From assembly GCF_023540835.1 (NCBI RefSeq), contig NZ_JALKCU010000008.1, positions 1-64,000 on the forward strand: a stretch of DNA of 64,000 nucleotides, written 5' to 3'. This DNA is from Marivivens geojensis. GTDB lineage: Bacteria > Pseudomonadota > Alphaproteobacteria > Rhodobacterales > Rhodobacteraceae. The notes under the pieces are model-generated. The model did no database searches, was not told the origin of the DNA, and worked only from the letters and a program-made list of their open reading frames with translations. How positions within the stretch are numbered: position 1 is the stretch's first letter; the number at the start of each line of letters is the position of its first letter. Position numbers and translations under genes: made by a program. This document shows positions 53,745-62,225 of the stretch, piece after piece.

Positions 53745-54058
53745 CCGCTCTTGCCGACTGGGAGTTCGGTGGGGGCGGTGACTATTGCGCGGCCTGTCCC
53801 ACGAGCTGCTTAGAGTGTCCGCGTACCCTCCATAAACCGCTGACACTTGAGGGCTGGCAGATCTGGGATCTGGTCCAACGTCTAGGAGGTCAACTGCGCG
53901 TCGCAAGCGGGATGAGTGGCAGCGTTATCCTCGGCTGGGATATGACTGCGGCTCTGCAGCTTGGCGCGGCGTTGAAAATTGAAGCCCTCATTCTCGCGGA
54001 ACTCTTGCCGCCCATAGAGGCGGTGATGGTGCGTAAGAGTGCTGAACGTCAGGCTTAG
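53738..54058 (+). CDS. T-part of the frameshifted tail assembly protein (gpGT-like)
   Basis: 106 codons open in the -1 frame with no start codon of their own at the beginning. It begins RLTALADWEFGGGGDYCAAC, has four close cysteines (CAACPTSCLECP) that could bind zinc, then TLEGWQIWDLVQRLGGQLRV and a helical C-terminus. The fusion with the short form would be 225 residues. The C-terminus overlaps the end of higA by 4 bases. As in lambda, the long form would link tape measure and tail tube proteins. Confidence 0.85.
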   Translation, partial: RLTALADWEFGGGGDYCAACPTSCLECPRTLHKPLTLEGWQIWDLVQRLGGQLRVASGMSGSVILGWDMTAALQLGAALKIEALILAELLPPIEAVMVRKSAERQA

Positions 54059-54345
54059 GCTGCCTCAAGAGGCGTGATACAGGAGACATCAATGGTCTCG
54101 CGCGCCCTGGCGAGATCCCAAGCGCGCTGCAGGTTCATCCAATACTCAGGTGTGGTTGAGAAGAACCGAGCCAAGCGCATCGCTGTGTCGACGGTGAGCG
54201 CGGTTTGTCCGCTGACCAGCCGTTCGATACGGGTGCGCGGGACTTGGAGGTGCTTGGCCAAAGCAATTGGGCTCATCTCAAGGGGAGTGAGATACAGCTC
54301 ATGTAGGACTTCGCCTGGATGTGATGGGTTTAGCAAAAGGCTCAT
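54055..54345 (-). CDS. higA: HigA antitoxin
   Basis: 96 residues. HPGEVLHELYLTPLEMSPIA, then LAKHLQVPRTRIERLVSGQT (helix-turn-helix) and WMNLQRAWDLARAR are typical of HigA. A strong AGGAGG site overlaps the higB stop. It neutralises HigB and represses the operon, probably at the dyad 54645-54663. Confidence 0.93.
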   Translation of the reverse strand: MSLLLNPSHPGEVLHELYLTPLEMSPIALAKHLQVPRTRIERLVSGQTALTVDTAMRLARFFSTTPEYWMNLQRAWDLARARETIDVSCITPLEAA

Positions 54346-54354
54346 GTGTCCCTC

Positions 54355-54636
54355 CTAATGATAATCAACGATCTCGACTTCAGCGGGGCCTTGATCCGTC
54401 CAGATGAAGCAGATGCGCCATTGAGCATTGATGCGCACTGAATGTTGTCCTGATCGGTCGCCACTCAAGGCTTCCAGGTGGTTGCCCGGTGGAAACCGTA
54501 AATCTTCAAGAGTTACGGCCGCGTCGAGAGCCGAGAGCATGGCGCGTGTCCGTTTGGTCAGATCGGCCGGGAAGCCTTTTCTGAGACGGTCTTGGACCGC
54601 GCTTGCCGCAAGCTTTCCACGCGTCGAAATGATCAT
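54355..54636 (-). CDS. higB: HigB toxin (RelE-like mRNA interferase)
   Basis: 93 residues from ATG 54636 (ATG 54645 possible). LRFPPGNHLEALSGDRSGQH, then SVRINAQWRICFIW and a final VEIVDYH are the HigB core. HigB cuts mRNA on the ribosome. Toxin-first order is normal for higBA. It is inserted on the minus strand between the tail chaperone and tape measure genes. Confidence 0.93.
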   Translation of the reverse strand: MIISTRGKLAASAVQDRLRKGFPADLTKRTRAMLSALDAAVTLEDLRFPPGNHLEALSGDRSGQHSVRINAQWRICFIWTDQGPAEVEIVDYH

Positions 54637-54644
54637 GACACACA

Positions 54645-54663
54645 TGTATCACGCCATGATACA
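54645..54663. promoter_or_regulatory. Probable HigA operator
   Basis: TGTATCA-CGCCA-TGATACA is a perfect 7-bp dyad directly upstream of higB and 18 bases before the tape measure start. It is likely bound by HigA. It may also influence late transcription passing through in the other direction. Confidence 0.7.
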
Positions 54664-54680
54664 TAATGCAAGAGGTTACG

Positions 54681-57122
54681 ATGGCTGACAAACGTGTATC
54701 CGTCCGATTGTCGGCGACGGGTGGCCGCCAGGTGCGTTCTGAGTTGGAGGGGGTTGGCGCCTCTGGGGCCAAGGGCTTTGGGCGCCTGTCTCGGGAAATG
54801 GATCAGGCCAATGCGCGGATGGCAGCTTTTGCCCGTCGTGCAAAACTAGCTGGTTGGGCGGCAGCAACGGCCCTGTCGGCGGCCGTGATCTCAATGACCC
54901 GCTCGACGGTCTCTGCCGCCAATGAGATCTCACAGCTCTCTCAAGTGGCCAATGCCAACCCAGAGGTCTTCCAACGCTGGTCGGCCGCCTCCTCGACGGT
55001 GGGTATCGCGCAGGAAAAACTCGCCGATATTCTGAAGGATGTGAACGACCGGGTCGGGGACTTCCTGCAGACGGGCGGTGGCCCGATGGCAGACTTTTTT
55101 GAAAACATTGCGCCCCGGGTTGGGGTGACGGCGGATCAGTTTGCGCGTTTGTCCGGCCCGGAGGCTTTGCAGCTTTATGTGGATAGTCTGCAAAAGGCGG
55201 GTGTGAACAGCCAAGAGATGACCTTTTATCTTGAGGCCATGGCGTCGGATGCCACACGGCTCATCCCGCTGTTGCAAAATGGCGGCGCAGAAATGACCCG
55301 TCTTGGGGTGCAGGCCGAGAGGCTTGGTGCGGTGCTTGATGCGGATGCTCTTGCAGCCCTGCGGCGGTCAGAACTTGCTCTGGTGAGTATTGGTCAGGTC
55401 TTCACAGGTCTGCGCAATAAGGTTGCTGTTGCGCTTGCGCCATCCCTTGAGGCTGTCGCCAATGCCTTCGTGGCACTGGCCTCTGAGACCAGTCCGATTG
55501 CCAAGGCCTTTGATGCAGTGCTTTCCCATCTTGATCGGTTGGCCATATATGCCGGCACCTTTGTCAGTTTTATGGCGGGGCGTTGGGTGGCGGGGATGGC
55601 TGCGGCCGCGCTCTCCGTGCGGGGTCTGGCCACAACCTTGGTGGTGTTCAAAGGGGCGATCGTCCGTACAGGCATTGGCGCCTTGATCGTTGGGGCTGGG
55701 GAGTTGGTCTATTGGTTCACCCGACTGTCCTCGGGGGCGGGCGGCTTTGGGGAGGCCATGGGACTCTTGCAGGATTTGGCTCTTGAGGTGTGGGACCGCC
55801 TCTCCTTGGGCGCGCGCAGTTTGGCTGCGCAGTGGGCTGCGATGTTTTTTGACATGACGCAGGGTGCGGCGGCGAGCCTGTCGGAGGCCATTGAGAGTGT
55901 GGTGGGCTTTGGCAATGCCACGGCCAATACCTTCGAGGGGGCTCTCTTGGCCATAAAGGAGATCTGGTCGCGCTTGCCGGCGGTGATTGGGGATTTGGTC
56001 TATCGGGCTGCTAACCGCATGTTGCAGGGCATGGAAGCGATGCTCAATGGTGCCATTGGGCGCATTGATGCTTTCACAGGGAAAATTCGAGAGGCTTTGG
56101 CGGCGATCGGGGTTGAAACCACCTTCGGCACCATTGGGGAAATCTCTCTGGGTGATATTGCCAACCCCTATGCGCAAGGAGCGCAGGAGGCGGGCCTTGC
56201 AGCCTCTGAGGCTTTCCGCAAAGCTTTTGAGGACAATCCCCTGGCTGTTCCGGACTTTGGTTTGGAGGGACTTGCGAGGGAGGCCCAAGCGGCGGCGGAT
56301 CGATCGCGCGAGGCCGCGCAGGATTTGGCGCAGGGTGCGATGGCCCCTTTGACCTCATGGCAGGCCTTGAAGGCGGCTGTGACAGGGGCTGGCGACGAGG
56401 GGGCGTCGGCGCTGGATGGGGCCTCAAACTCCGCCGATCGGCTCACCTCCGCTTTGGGATCTGCTGCCAGCACAGCCACAACGGCTGGGGCTCAGGTTTT
56501 GACCGGATGGCGGGCGGTTAGGGAGGCGCTTACATCTTATGCCACGGAGGCGCTAAACTGGGGCAAGGGTCTCGCAGACACATTGTCCGGTGCCTTTACA
56601 GGCGCGGAAAGCGCGTTCCGAAGCTTCATCGAGACCGGCAAGGTCGACTTTAAGGGGCTCGTGCGTTCAATCCTGGCCGACCTTGCGGTTCTGTCGTTCA
56701 AACGCGCGGTCTTGGGCCCGATTGCCTCAGCGCTCTCGGGCGTCTTCGGAGGCGGGTCGGTTGCAGCGGCCGTTTCTCACGCGGGCGGTATGGTTGGGCT
56801 GTCTGGGCATAGTCGCTCGGTTCCCACATTGGCCTTTGCCGCAGCCCCTCGGATGCATGCGGGCGGTTGGGCAGGTCTTCGTCCCGATGAGGTGCCGACA
56901 ATTCTGCAGCGTGGAGAGCGGGTGCTCAATCGGCGCGAGGCGGCAGACTACGGGCGGGGCGGTAACTCTGGCGCGGGTGTGATCCTCAATATTGATGCCC
57001 GTGGGGCGCAGATGGGTGTGGCAGAGCAAATCGATCTCAAGCTGCGCGCAGCCTTGCCACAGATTGCTCGACTGGCCACGCAAACGGTCGCGGACAGTCG
57101 TCGGCGGGGGTATGGGCTATGA
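54681..57122 (+). CDS. Tail tape measure protein
   Basis: 813 residues from ATG 54681 (AAGAGG upstream; ATG 54666 less likely). It begins VSVRLSATGGRQVRSELEGV, which is typical of this family. Long alanine-rich helical stretches, a hydrophobic segment near residues 295-335 and FKGLVRSILADLAVLSFKRA with a glycine-rich tail near the C-terminus follow. It sets tail length and is released into the cell at injection. The higBA insertion separates it from its chaperone but leaves both frames intact. Confidence 0.92.
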   Translation: MADKRVSVRLSATGGRQVRSELEGVGASGAKGFGRLSREMDQANARMAAFARRAKLAGWAAATALSAAVISMTRSTVSAANEISQLSQVANANPEVFQRWSAASSTVGIAQEKLADILKDVNDRVGDFLQTGGGPMADFFENIAPRVGVTADQFARLSGPEALQLYVDSLQKAGVNSQEMTFYLEAMASDATRLIPLLQNGGAEMTRLGVQAERLGAVLDADALAALRRSELALVSIGQVFTGLRNKVAVALAPSLEAVANAFVALASETSPIAKAFDAVLSHLDRLAIYAGTFVSFMAGRWVAGMAAAALSVRGLATTLVVFKGAIVRTGIGALIVGAGELVYWFTRLSSGAGGFGEAMGLLQDLALEVWDRLSLGARSLAAQWAAMFFDMTQGAAASLSEAIESVVGFGNATANTFEGALLAIKEIWSRLPAVIGDLVYRAANRMLQGMEAMLNGAIGRIDAFTGKIREALAAIGVETTFGTIGEISLGDIANPYAQGAQEAGLAASEAFRKAFEDNPLAVPDFGLEGLAREAQAAADRSREAAQDLAQGAMAPLTSWQALKAAVTGAGDEGASALDGASNSADRLTSALGSAASTATTAGAQVLTGWRAVREALTSYATEALNWGKGLADTLSGAFTGAESAFRSFIETGKVDFKGLVRSILADLAVLSFKRAVLGPIASALSGVFGGGSVAAAVSHAGGMVGLSGHSRSVPTLAFAAAPRMHAGGWAGLRPDEVPTILQRGERVLNRREAADYGRGGNSGAGVILNIDARGAQMGVAEQIDLKLRAALPQIARLATQTVADSRRRGYGL

Positions 57123-57712
57123 TCCCAGAACTGCCCGTGTCCTTGGTGACCAGTCTCGAGCGTCGCTTAGTCACTGCTGTGAGTGTGAACACGTCCCCCT
57201 TCACCGGCACCCAAGAGGTGCAGGACTGGGGTGGGGAGTGGTGGGAGTATCAGGTGAGCCTTGCGATCCTGACCCCGCGCGATGGAAAGCGCGTTGCTGC
57301 CTTTTTTGCCGCTTTAGGTGGGGCGCGAGGGCGATTTATGTTTCGCGATCCAACGGCAGAGGCGCATGGCGCGGTTGGCCCCGGTGTGGTCTCAGGTGCT
57401 GGGCAAACAGGGGCTGAGCTCTTGAGTGCAGGTTGGCTGCCGGAGACATTGATTATGGAGGCAGGGGATCTCTTCTCCTTAGGGTTTGAAGATCAAACTT
57501 GCCTCTATCAGGTCACCGCGGATGTGGTCTCAGATGCGGCCGGCATGGCGCGTCTTCCGATTATTCCGAACTTAAGGGCCTCCCCTGTGAATGGAGAGGC
57601 GATCGAGCGTGAGGCGCCGAAAGTCTTGTTGCGTCTGACTGAGCCTGTGCCCGCTCAGATCGGGCGAGCGGGGAAATATCAATTTAGCTTTACAGCGCGG
57701 GAGGCCAGATGA
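57119..57712 (+). CDS. DUF2460 distal tail protein (GTA gp12-like)
   Basis: 197 residues, coupled to the tape measure gene by ATGA. LVTSLERRLVTAVSVNTSPF, then FFAALGGARGRFMFRDPTAE is the DUF2460/TIGR02217 pattern of Rhodobacter GTA and related phages. It builds the distal tail ring. Confidence 0.9.
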   Translation: MIPELPVSLVTSLERRLVTAVSVNTSPFTGTQEVQDWGGEWWEYQVSLAILTPRDGKRVAAFFAALGGARGRFMFRDPTAEAHGAVGPGVVSGAGQTGAELLSAGWLPETLIMEAGDLFSLGFEDQTCLYQVTADVVSDAAGMARLPIIPNLRASPVNGEAIEREAPKVLLRLTEPVPAQIGRAGKYQFSFTAREAR

Positions 57713-58269
57713 GCCGAAGAGCGACGCAAGCGGTCTTGGAGGCCTTGGAGGCGCAAAGCTTACGACCGGCTATTCTCTTTGAGGGGGAATTCGCCTCCGG
57801 ATGGGTGCGGGTTTGGACCGGGGATTTTGATCTTACTTGGGAGGGGCAGACCTGGATCGGCGCTGGGGCTCTGATTGGGCTTGGAACCCTAGAGGACACC
57901 ACAGATATTGTGGCCTCGGGCACAGTGGTGTCGCTCTCGGGCGTACCGCTTGATCTGATCTCTCTGGCGATTGCTGAGGCCCGCCAAGGCAAGCCCGGAC
58001 GGATTTGGCTCGCGCTCCTAACGCCCGACCGCGAAATTATCGCTGATCCGATGCAAGCCTTCTCGGGCCGTCTTGATGTGCCGGAGATCAGTGAAGATGG
58101 GGCGACCTGCACGATCACATTGTCCTATGAAAGCAGGCTGATTGATTTAGGGACCCCACGCAACTGGCGCTACACTCATGAAAGCCAACAGGCCCTCTAT
58201 CACGGGGACATGGGCTTTGAACATGTGACCAGTATTCAAGACCGAGACATTACCTGGGGGCGGGGATGA
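57709..58269 (+). CDS. DUF2163-related tail protein (short form)
   Basis: 186 residues, coupled by ATGA. ALEAQSLRPAILFEGEFASG, then WVRVWTGDFDLTWEGQTWIG and SGRLDVPEISEDGATCTITL correspond to the tail hub domain found in DUF2163/GTA gp13-like proteins. It is shorter than those (about 290 residues), lacking their C-terminal part. It ends WGRG and overlaps the next gene by 4 bases. Confidence 0.78.
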   Translation: MSRRATQAVLEALEAQSLRPAILFEGEFASGWVRVWTGDFDLTWEGQTWIGAGALIGLGTLEDTTDIVASGTVVSLSGVPLDLISLAIAEARQGKPGRIWLALLTPDREIIADPMQAFSGRLDVPEISEDGATCTITLSYESRLIDLGTPRNWRYTHESQQALYHGDMGFEHVTSIQDRDITWGRG

Positions 58270-58670
58270 GAGTGCAGGGGTGGGAGCAGCACCTATTTGA
58301 GGCGCTCACTTTAGCCCGTGCACGCCCCTTTGCATGGGGGGAACACGATTGTGCCACCTGGGCCTTTGATCTGCGCGCGACACTTCAAGATACACCCAGC
58401 GCAGCGGATCTCTGGCGCGGACGGTATCGCACGGCGCTTGGGGGTGCTCGACTTATGCGCAAGCTGGGATGGGGGAGCCTAGAGGAGGGCGCACGGGCGC
58501 TCTTGGGTGATCCTTTAGAGGAGTTGCGATTGGCGCAGCGCGGAGATCTGGTCTTGGGCGGTATGCCTGAAGCCTTTGGGGTCGTAGTGGGAGCAGAGGT
58601 AGCCTTTGTTGGGCTTGCGGGTCTCGAGGTCGCGCCTCTCACGCTGAGCCGATTGGCCTGGAGAACCTAG
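58266..58670 (+). CDS. DUF6950 / NlpC-P60-like tail peptidase
   Basis: 134 residues. FAWGEHDCATWAFD supplies a cysteine in the position of an NlpC/P60 nucleophile, and QRGDLVLGGMPEAFGVVVG corresponds to the second half, but the histidine expected there is not clear. GTA gp14-like peptidases occupy this place between hub and tip genes and locally open the peptidoglycan. Activity of this copy is uncertain. Confidence 0.78.
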   Translation: MRVQGWEQHLFEALTLARARPFAWGEHDCATWAFDLRATLQDTPSAADLWRGRYRTALGGARLMRKLGWGSLEEGARALLGDPLEELRLAQRGDLVLGGMPEAFGVVVGAEVAFVGLAGLEVAPLTLSRLAWRT

Positions 58671-58673
58671 ATC

Positions 58674-61268
58674 ATGCCTCCAGTGGTGATTGGCGCTGTG
58701 GCTCTTGGGGGAGCTGCAGTGGCGGCAGGTGGCCTGACGGCGGCCTTTGCAGCGGGAGGGCTTATTGGCTTTGCAGCCAACTTTGGCGCTTCCATGCTGC
58801 TCTCAGGCGCGGCGCAGTCTTTGATGCCGAGCCCGACGGTGGGGTCCATGGCATTACAGTCGCGCTCGGTGACGGTGCGCGAACCGGTGATGCCGCGCGA
58901 TATGGTTTATGGGCGGGTGCGCAAAGGCGGTGTTCTCGTCTTTCTGCATTCCACGGGGGATGCGGATAAGGATCTGCATCTCGTCATTGTGCTGGCAGGA
59001 CATCGGGTCAAATCCATTGGGGCGATTTATTTTGAAGGAGAGATGGCCTTTGATGCGGCAGGAGCGCCCATCGGTCGCTGGGCCAACAGCGCTTATGTCG
59101 AAAAGCGCCTTGGATCTGAAACGCAAACGGCCTTTGAGGGATTGCGTGCGGCCGCACCGGAACATTGGACCGCAGCTCATCAGTTGCGGGGCTGTGCGGC
59201 GATCTATCTGCGCCTGACCTATGATGCGGATGTCTATCCGGGTGGCCTTCCAAATGTGACGGTGGATCTTGAGGGGAAAGACGACATCTATGATCCGCGG
59301 CTGGACCGCCACATCTATTCAGAAAACCCGGCGCTCTGTTTGGCGGATTATATGGCGCATCCCCGCTTTGGCATTGGAGCGGGCATTGGAGCGGCGGATG
59401 GCCTGGAGGTCGCAAGCCTCATTGAGGCGGCCAATATTTGTGATGAAGAGGTGGCCCTTGAGGGTGGTGGGGGTGAGCCCCGCTACAGCTGTAATGGGGT
59501 GATCACGCTCTCTCAGGCGCCCAAGACTATCATTGAAGCGATGCTCACCTCCATGGCGGGACGGGCTGTGTGGCAATCGGGACAATGGCGTCTGAGGGCA
59601 GGGGCCTACCGGATACCGGTTGAAGTTCTCACCCGCGACGATCTGCGGGACGGTGGTCTGGCTCTGACGACGCGCCAAAGCCGCAGTGCGAGTTTTAATG
59701 CGGTGCGCGGGCAGTTTGTCTCGCCCGAGAACGCTTGGCAGCCAGATGACTTCCCAGCAGTCAGAAGTGAGGTCTACCGCACGGAAGACAATGGTGAAGA
59801 GGTTTGGCGCGATATTGCGCTGCCCTTTACGATCTCAGCTTCGATGGCGCAGCGTCTGGCTAAGATCGAGTTGGAGCGACATCGTCGCCAACAAAGCCTG
59901 CGTCTCAGTGGCAAGCTGAAAGCCTGGCGGGTGGGGGCAGGAGAAACCGCGCTCTTTTATGATCCGCGCTGGGGGTTTGCTGGCGATGGGTTTGAGGGTG
60001 GTAAACCCTTTGAGGTGCGCTCAGTGCGATTGGATCTCTCGGGGTCAGGCGAGGGCGCGCGTTTGGTGCCAGAGCTGATCCTGAGAGAAACCTCTCCGCT
60101 GATCTACGATTGGGAGGCTAGTGAAGAGCAGATTTACCAGGCGGCTCCGCGCACGAATTTGCCCTCCGCTTTTGATATTGAGGCACCGGGCGCCCCACAG
60201 GGGGAGGAAGAGCTTTATGTGACGCGGGATGGCTCTGCGGTGAAAGTGCTTCTGCGGGTGCGGTGGCTCGCGGCACCAAGTGGCTTTGTGGAGAGCTATC
60301 AATTTGAAGCGCGCCGTGATGGCGCGGAGTGGCAAGACTATGGCCGGACGACGGGGACGGTGATGGAGATCCGCGACATTCGCCCCGGTGATTGGGACTT
60401 CCGAGTGAAGGCGCTCTCAGGACTGGGGGTGGCCTCACCTTGGAGAGAAGGCACGCTTGAAGTTGTTGGTCTGACCGCGCCGCCAGAGGCGCTCAGCGGA
60501 TTGACCATTCAAAGTGCTGGAGGCTTGGCGGTTCTCAAATGGCACCGCTCGGTCGATGTGGATGTCCGTGTCGGCGGCAATATCATTATCCGTCACAGCA
60601 AAGAGCCGCTCGCCACCTGGGCCAATTCGGTTTTGATGGATCGGGTCTCGGGTGGTGAGGCTATTGCAGTCGTCCCCTTAAAACCCGGCACCTATCTTTT
60701 GCGGGCAGAAGACAGTGAAGGGCGGCTTGGGCCTGTCGTGCAGATCTCGACCAAGGCCGCGCAGATCTTAGGCTTTACGGAGCTGGCCTCCTTAACGGCG
60801 GATCCAGGGTTTGTCGGGGATAAGACGGGTCTCTTGGTGGAATCCGGAACTTTACAGCTCGCCCAAGGTGTCGCTGCAGATGGCACGCCTGAGGTGACGG
60901 CTCTTGAGGGGCTCTATGCCTTCAGTGAGCGATTGGAGTTTGAGGCTCTCAAACGCTTGCGCTTGCGGTCTGATATTTTGGTGGGGGCCTCGCGTCTCTC
61001 AGACGTCTTGGATGATCGTTTGGGCAAGATCGACACTTGGGCAGATTTTGACGGCTCCGAGGGCGCCGAGATTGATGTGGTTCTCGAGGTCCGAGAGACT
61101 GACGACGATCCCAACGGTGTTGATCCACTTTGGGGACCGTGGGGCCGGATCGATACCTCTGAAATCGAGGCACGCGCGGTCGAAGCACGGGCTTGGCTTC
61201 GGACAAAAGATCCAAGCTTTACACCCATTGTCTCCCATCTCCGTCTTATCGCTGAAGAGGTTATGTGA
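58674..61268 (+). CDS. Tail tip / host specificity protein (lambda gpJ-like)
   Basis: 864 residues. It starts with an alanine/glycine-rich hydrophobic stretch (10-50), then SLMPSPTVGSMALQSRSVTV and PRDMVYGRVRKGGVLVFLHS, and GVITLSQAPKTIIEAMLTSM in the centre, typical of gpJ-like baseplate hubs. A fibronectin-type domain (about 505-600) precedes the C-terminal part that should contact the receptor. It is the likely determinant of host range. The four-gene order from DUF2460 to here equals that of Rhodobacter GTA. Confidence 0.88.
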   Translation: MPPVVIGAVALGGAAVAAGGLTAAFAAGGLIGFAANFGASMLLSGAAQSLMPSPTVGSMALQSRSVTVREPVMPRDMVYGRVRKGGVLVFLHSTGDADKDLHLVIVLAGHRVKSIGAIYFEGEMAFDAAGAPIGRWANSAYVEKRLGSETQTAFEGLRAAAPEHWTAAHQLRGCAAIYLRLTYDADVYPGGLPNVTVDLEGKDDIYDPRLDRHIYSENPALCLADYMAHPRFGIGAGIGAADGLEVASLIEAANICDEEVALEGGGGEPRYSCNGVITLSQAPKTIIEAMLTSMAGRAVWQSGQWRLRAGAYRIPVEVLTRDDLRDGGLALTTRQSRSASFNAVRGQFVSPENAWQPDDFPAVRSEVYRTEDNGEEVWRDIALPFTISASMAQRLAKIELERHRRQQSLRLSGKLKAWRVGAGETALFYDPRWGFAGDGFEGGKPFEVRSVRLDLSGSGEGARLVPELILRETSPLIYDWEASEEQIYQAAPRTNLPSAFDIEAPGAPQGEEELYVTRDGSAVKVLLRVRWLAAPSGFVESYQFEARRDGAEWQDYGRTTGTVMEIRDIRPGDWDFRVKALSGLGVASPWREGTLEVVGLTAPPEALSGLTIQSAGGLAVLKWHRSVDVDVRVGGNIIIRHSKEPLATWANSVLMDRVSGGEAIAVVPLKPGTYLLRAEDSEGRLGPVVQISTKAAQILGFTELASLTADPGFVGDKTGLLVESGTLQLAQGVAADGTPEVTALEGLYAFSERLEFEALKRLRLRSDILVGASRLSDVLDDRLGKIDTWADFDGSEGAEIDVVLEVRETDDDPNGVDPLWGPWGRIDTSEIEARAVEARAWLRTKDPSFTPIVSHLRLIAEEVM

Positions 61269-61294
61269 GGTCAGACATGCGCTGTTCGCTGAAG

Positions 61295-61347
61295 TTATCC
61301 ACAGGCCAATAGCTGCCTATGCTGCGTTATGCACAGAGTTGTGCACA
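61295..61347. promoter_or_regulatory. Cluster of three DnaA-box-like 9-mers
   Basis: TTATCCACA (61295-61303) and TTATGCACA (61327-61335) match the DnaA box consensus TTATNCACA exactly, and TTGTGCACA (61339-61347) differs by one base. All lie in the same orientation within the 94-base spacer after the tail tip gene. A replication start, a DnaA-titrating site or a DnaA-controlled promoter for the lysis genes is possible. Confidence 0.6.
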
Positions 61348-61362
61348 GATTGAGGAAACAGG

Positions 61363-61593
61363 ATGACCCAAGTTCCAAGCTTTGTGATCATCAATGATAA
61401 TGGCGCTGCGGTGCGTGCGCAGATCAACCAAGTTCTGCGGGCAGTTCATTCCACCAATGCCGGTGAAGCGGAGCCACCTGCAACGGCGCCGGGCATGCTT
61501 TGGGTTGATCAGAGCACCTCACCGCCGACCCTTAAAATACGCAATCCGGCCGATAGCCTGTTTGAGGCGCTCTTAGATGGTGGAGAATACTAG
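61363..61593 (+). CDS. Small hypothetical protein after the tail tip gene
   Basis: 76 residues, preceded by TTGAGGAAACAGG. It has FVIINDNGAAVRAQINQVLR and PPATAPGMLWVDQSTSPPTL. This resembles short proteins linked to tail fibres in alphaproteobacterial phages (a fibre attachment or tip segment). No membrane segment. Function inferred from place only. Confidence 0.72.
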   Translation: MTQVPSFVIINDNGAAVRAQINQVLRAVHSTNAGEAEPPATAPGMLWVDQSTSPPTLKIRNPADSLFEALLDGGEY

Positions 61594-61602
61594 GACGACG
61601 AC

Positions 61603-61893
61603 TTATGTGTCTGTGCGTGACTGTGCGGCTTTATAGACCGCGTTCCTTTCGCGCTTACCAACAGCCACGACCGTGACTGTAATGGTGCTGTCTTCGACAC
61701 GATAAACGAGCCGATAGCCGGCGCTGCGAAGTTTAATTTTGTAGTGGTTTGGCATGCCATGCAGGCTGTCTGAGGGGATATGTGGGGTATGGAGCCGTTC
61801 ACTCAGCTTCTTTTTGAATTGCGTTTTTAAGGTTGAGCCGAGCTTCTCCCATTCTTTGAGAGCGGAGGGCAAGAATTGAAGGTCATAACTCAT
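61603..61893 (-). CDS. RelE/ParE-type toxin
   Basis: 96 residues from ATG 61893. YDLQFLPSALKEWEKLG, then LRSAGYRLVYRVEDSTITVT and VAVGKRERNAVYKAA are the RelE core. RelE-type toxins cut mRNA at the ribosome. The start overlaps the antitoxin stop by 11 bases. The longer frame to 61926 is unlikely. Confidence 0.92.
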   Translation of the reverse strand: MSYDLQFLPSALKEWEKLGSTLKTQFKKKLSERLHTPHIPSDSLHGMPNHYKIKLRSAGYRLVYRVEDSTITVTVVAVGKRERNAVYKAAQSRTDT

Positions 61894-62128
61894 CCAGGCT
61901 GATCCGAATGGGCTGTTCATCGGCACGGTCTTGGATTGTTTTTGCGAGATCTAGATCGTCAAGGCGTTCCATCATTGCCTCAAAGCGCGCTGCTGGCACC
62001 ATATAGGCCATGACGCGATTGTGGTTCAGGACGGCTACGGCTTGACCATCTGCTTGCGCCATCACCTGTGATGGATTTTTCTTGAGGTCAGAGACGCTGA
62101 TCGCGATATCGGCTTCGATGCGTTGCAT
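61883..62128 (-). CDS. Phd/YefM-type antitoxin
   Basis: 81 residues. ADIAISVSDLKKNPSQVMAQ, then ADGQAVAVLNHNRVMAYMVP is the Phd/YefM DNA-binding part, and the acidic tail would wrap the toxin. It is the first gene of the pair on the minus strand, with a dyad upstream at 62147-62162. Confidence 0.9.
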   Translation of the reverse strand: MQRIEADIAISVSDLKKNPSQVMAQADGQAVAVLNHNRVMAYMVPAARFEAMMERLDDLDLAKTIQDRADEQPIRISLDEL

Positions 62129-62146
62129 GATGGCTTGGTCCGAATT

Positions 62147-62162
62147 GGTCTAAAAACAGACC
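62147..62162. promoter_or_regulatory. Probable operator of the relE/phd-type pair
   Basis: GGTCT-AAAAAC-AGACC is a perfect 5-bp dyad 19 bases upstream of the antitoxin start. A second related half site (AGATCT) follows near 62174. It probably serves for autorepression by the antitoxin. Confidence 0.5.
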
Positions 62163-62225
62163 TGAATATAGATCTAAATTACAATAAAGCAAGTGGCCTT
62201 GCCCAATGGGCAGTAGGAGGTGACC

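Noticed and set aside
55368-56288. 306-codon minus-strand frame in the tape measure gene
   Set aside because: Antisense shadow of an alanine-rich GC-rich gene without start signals.
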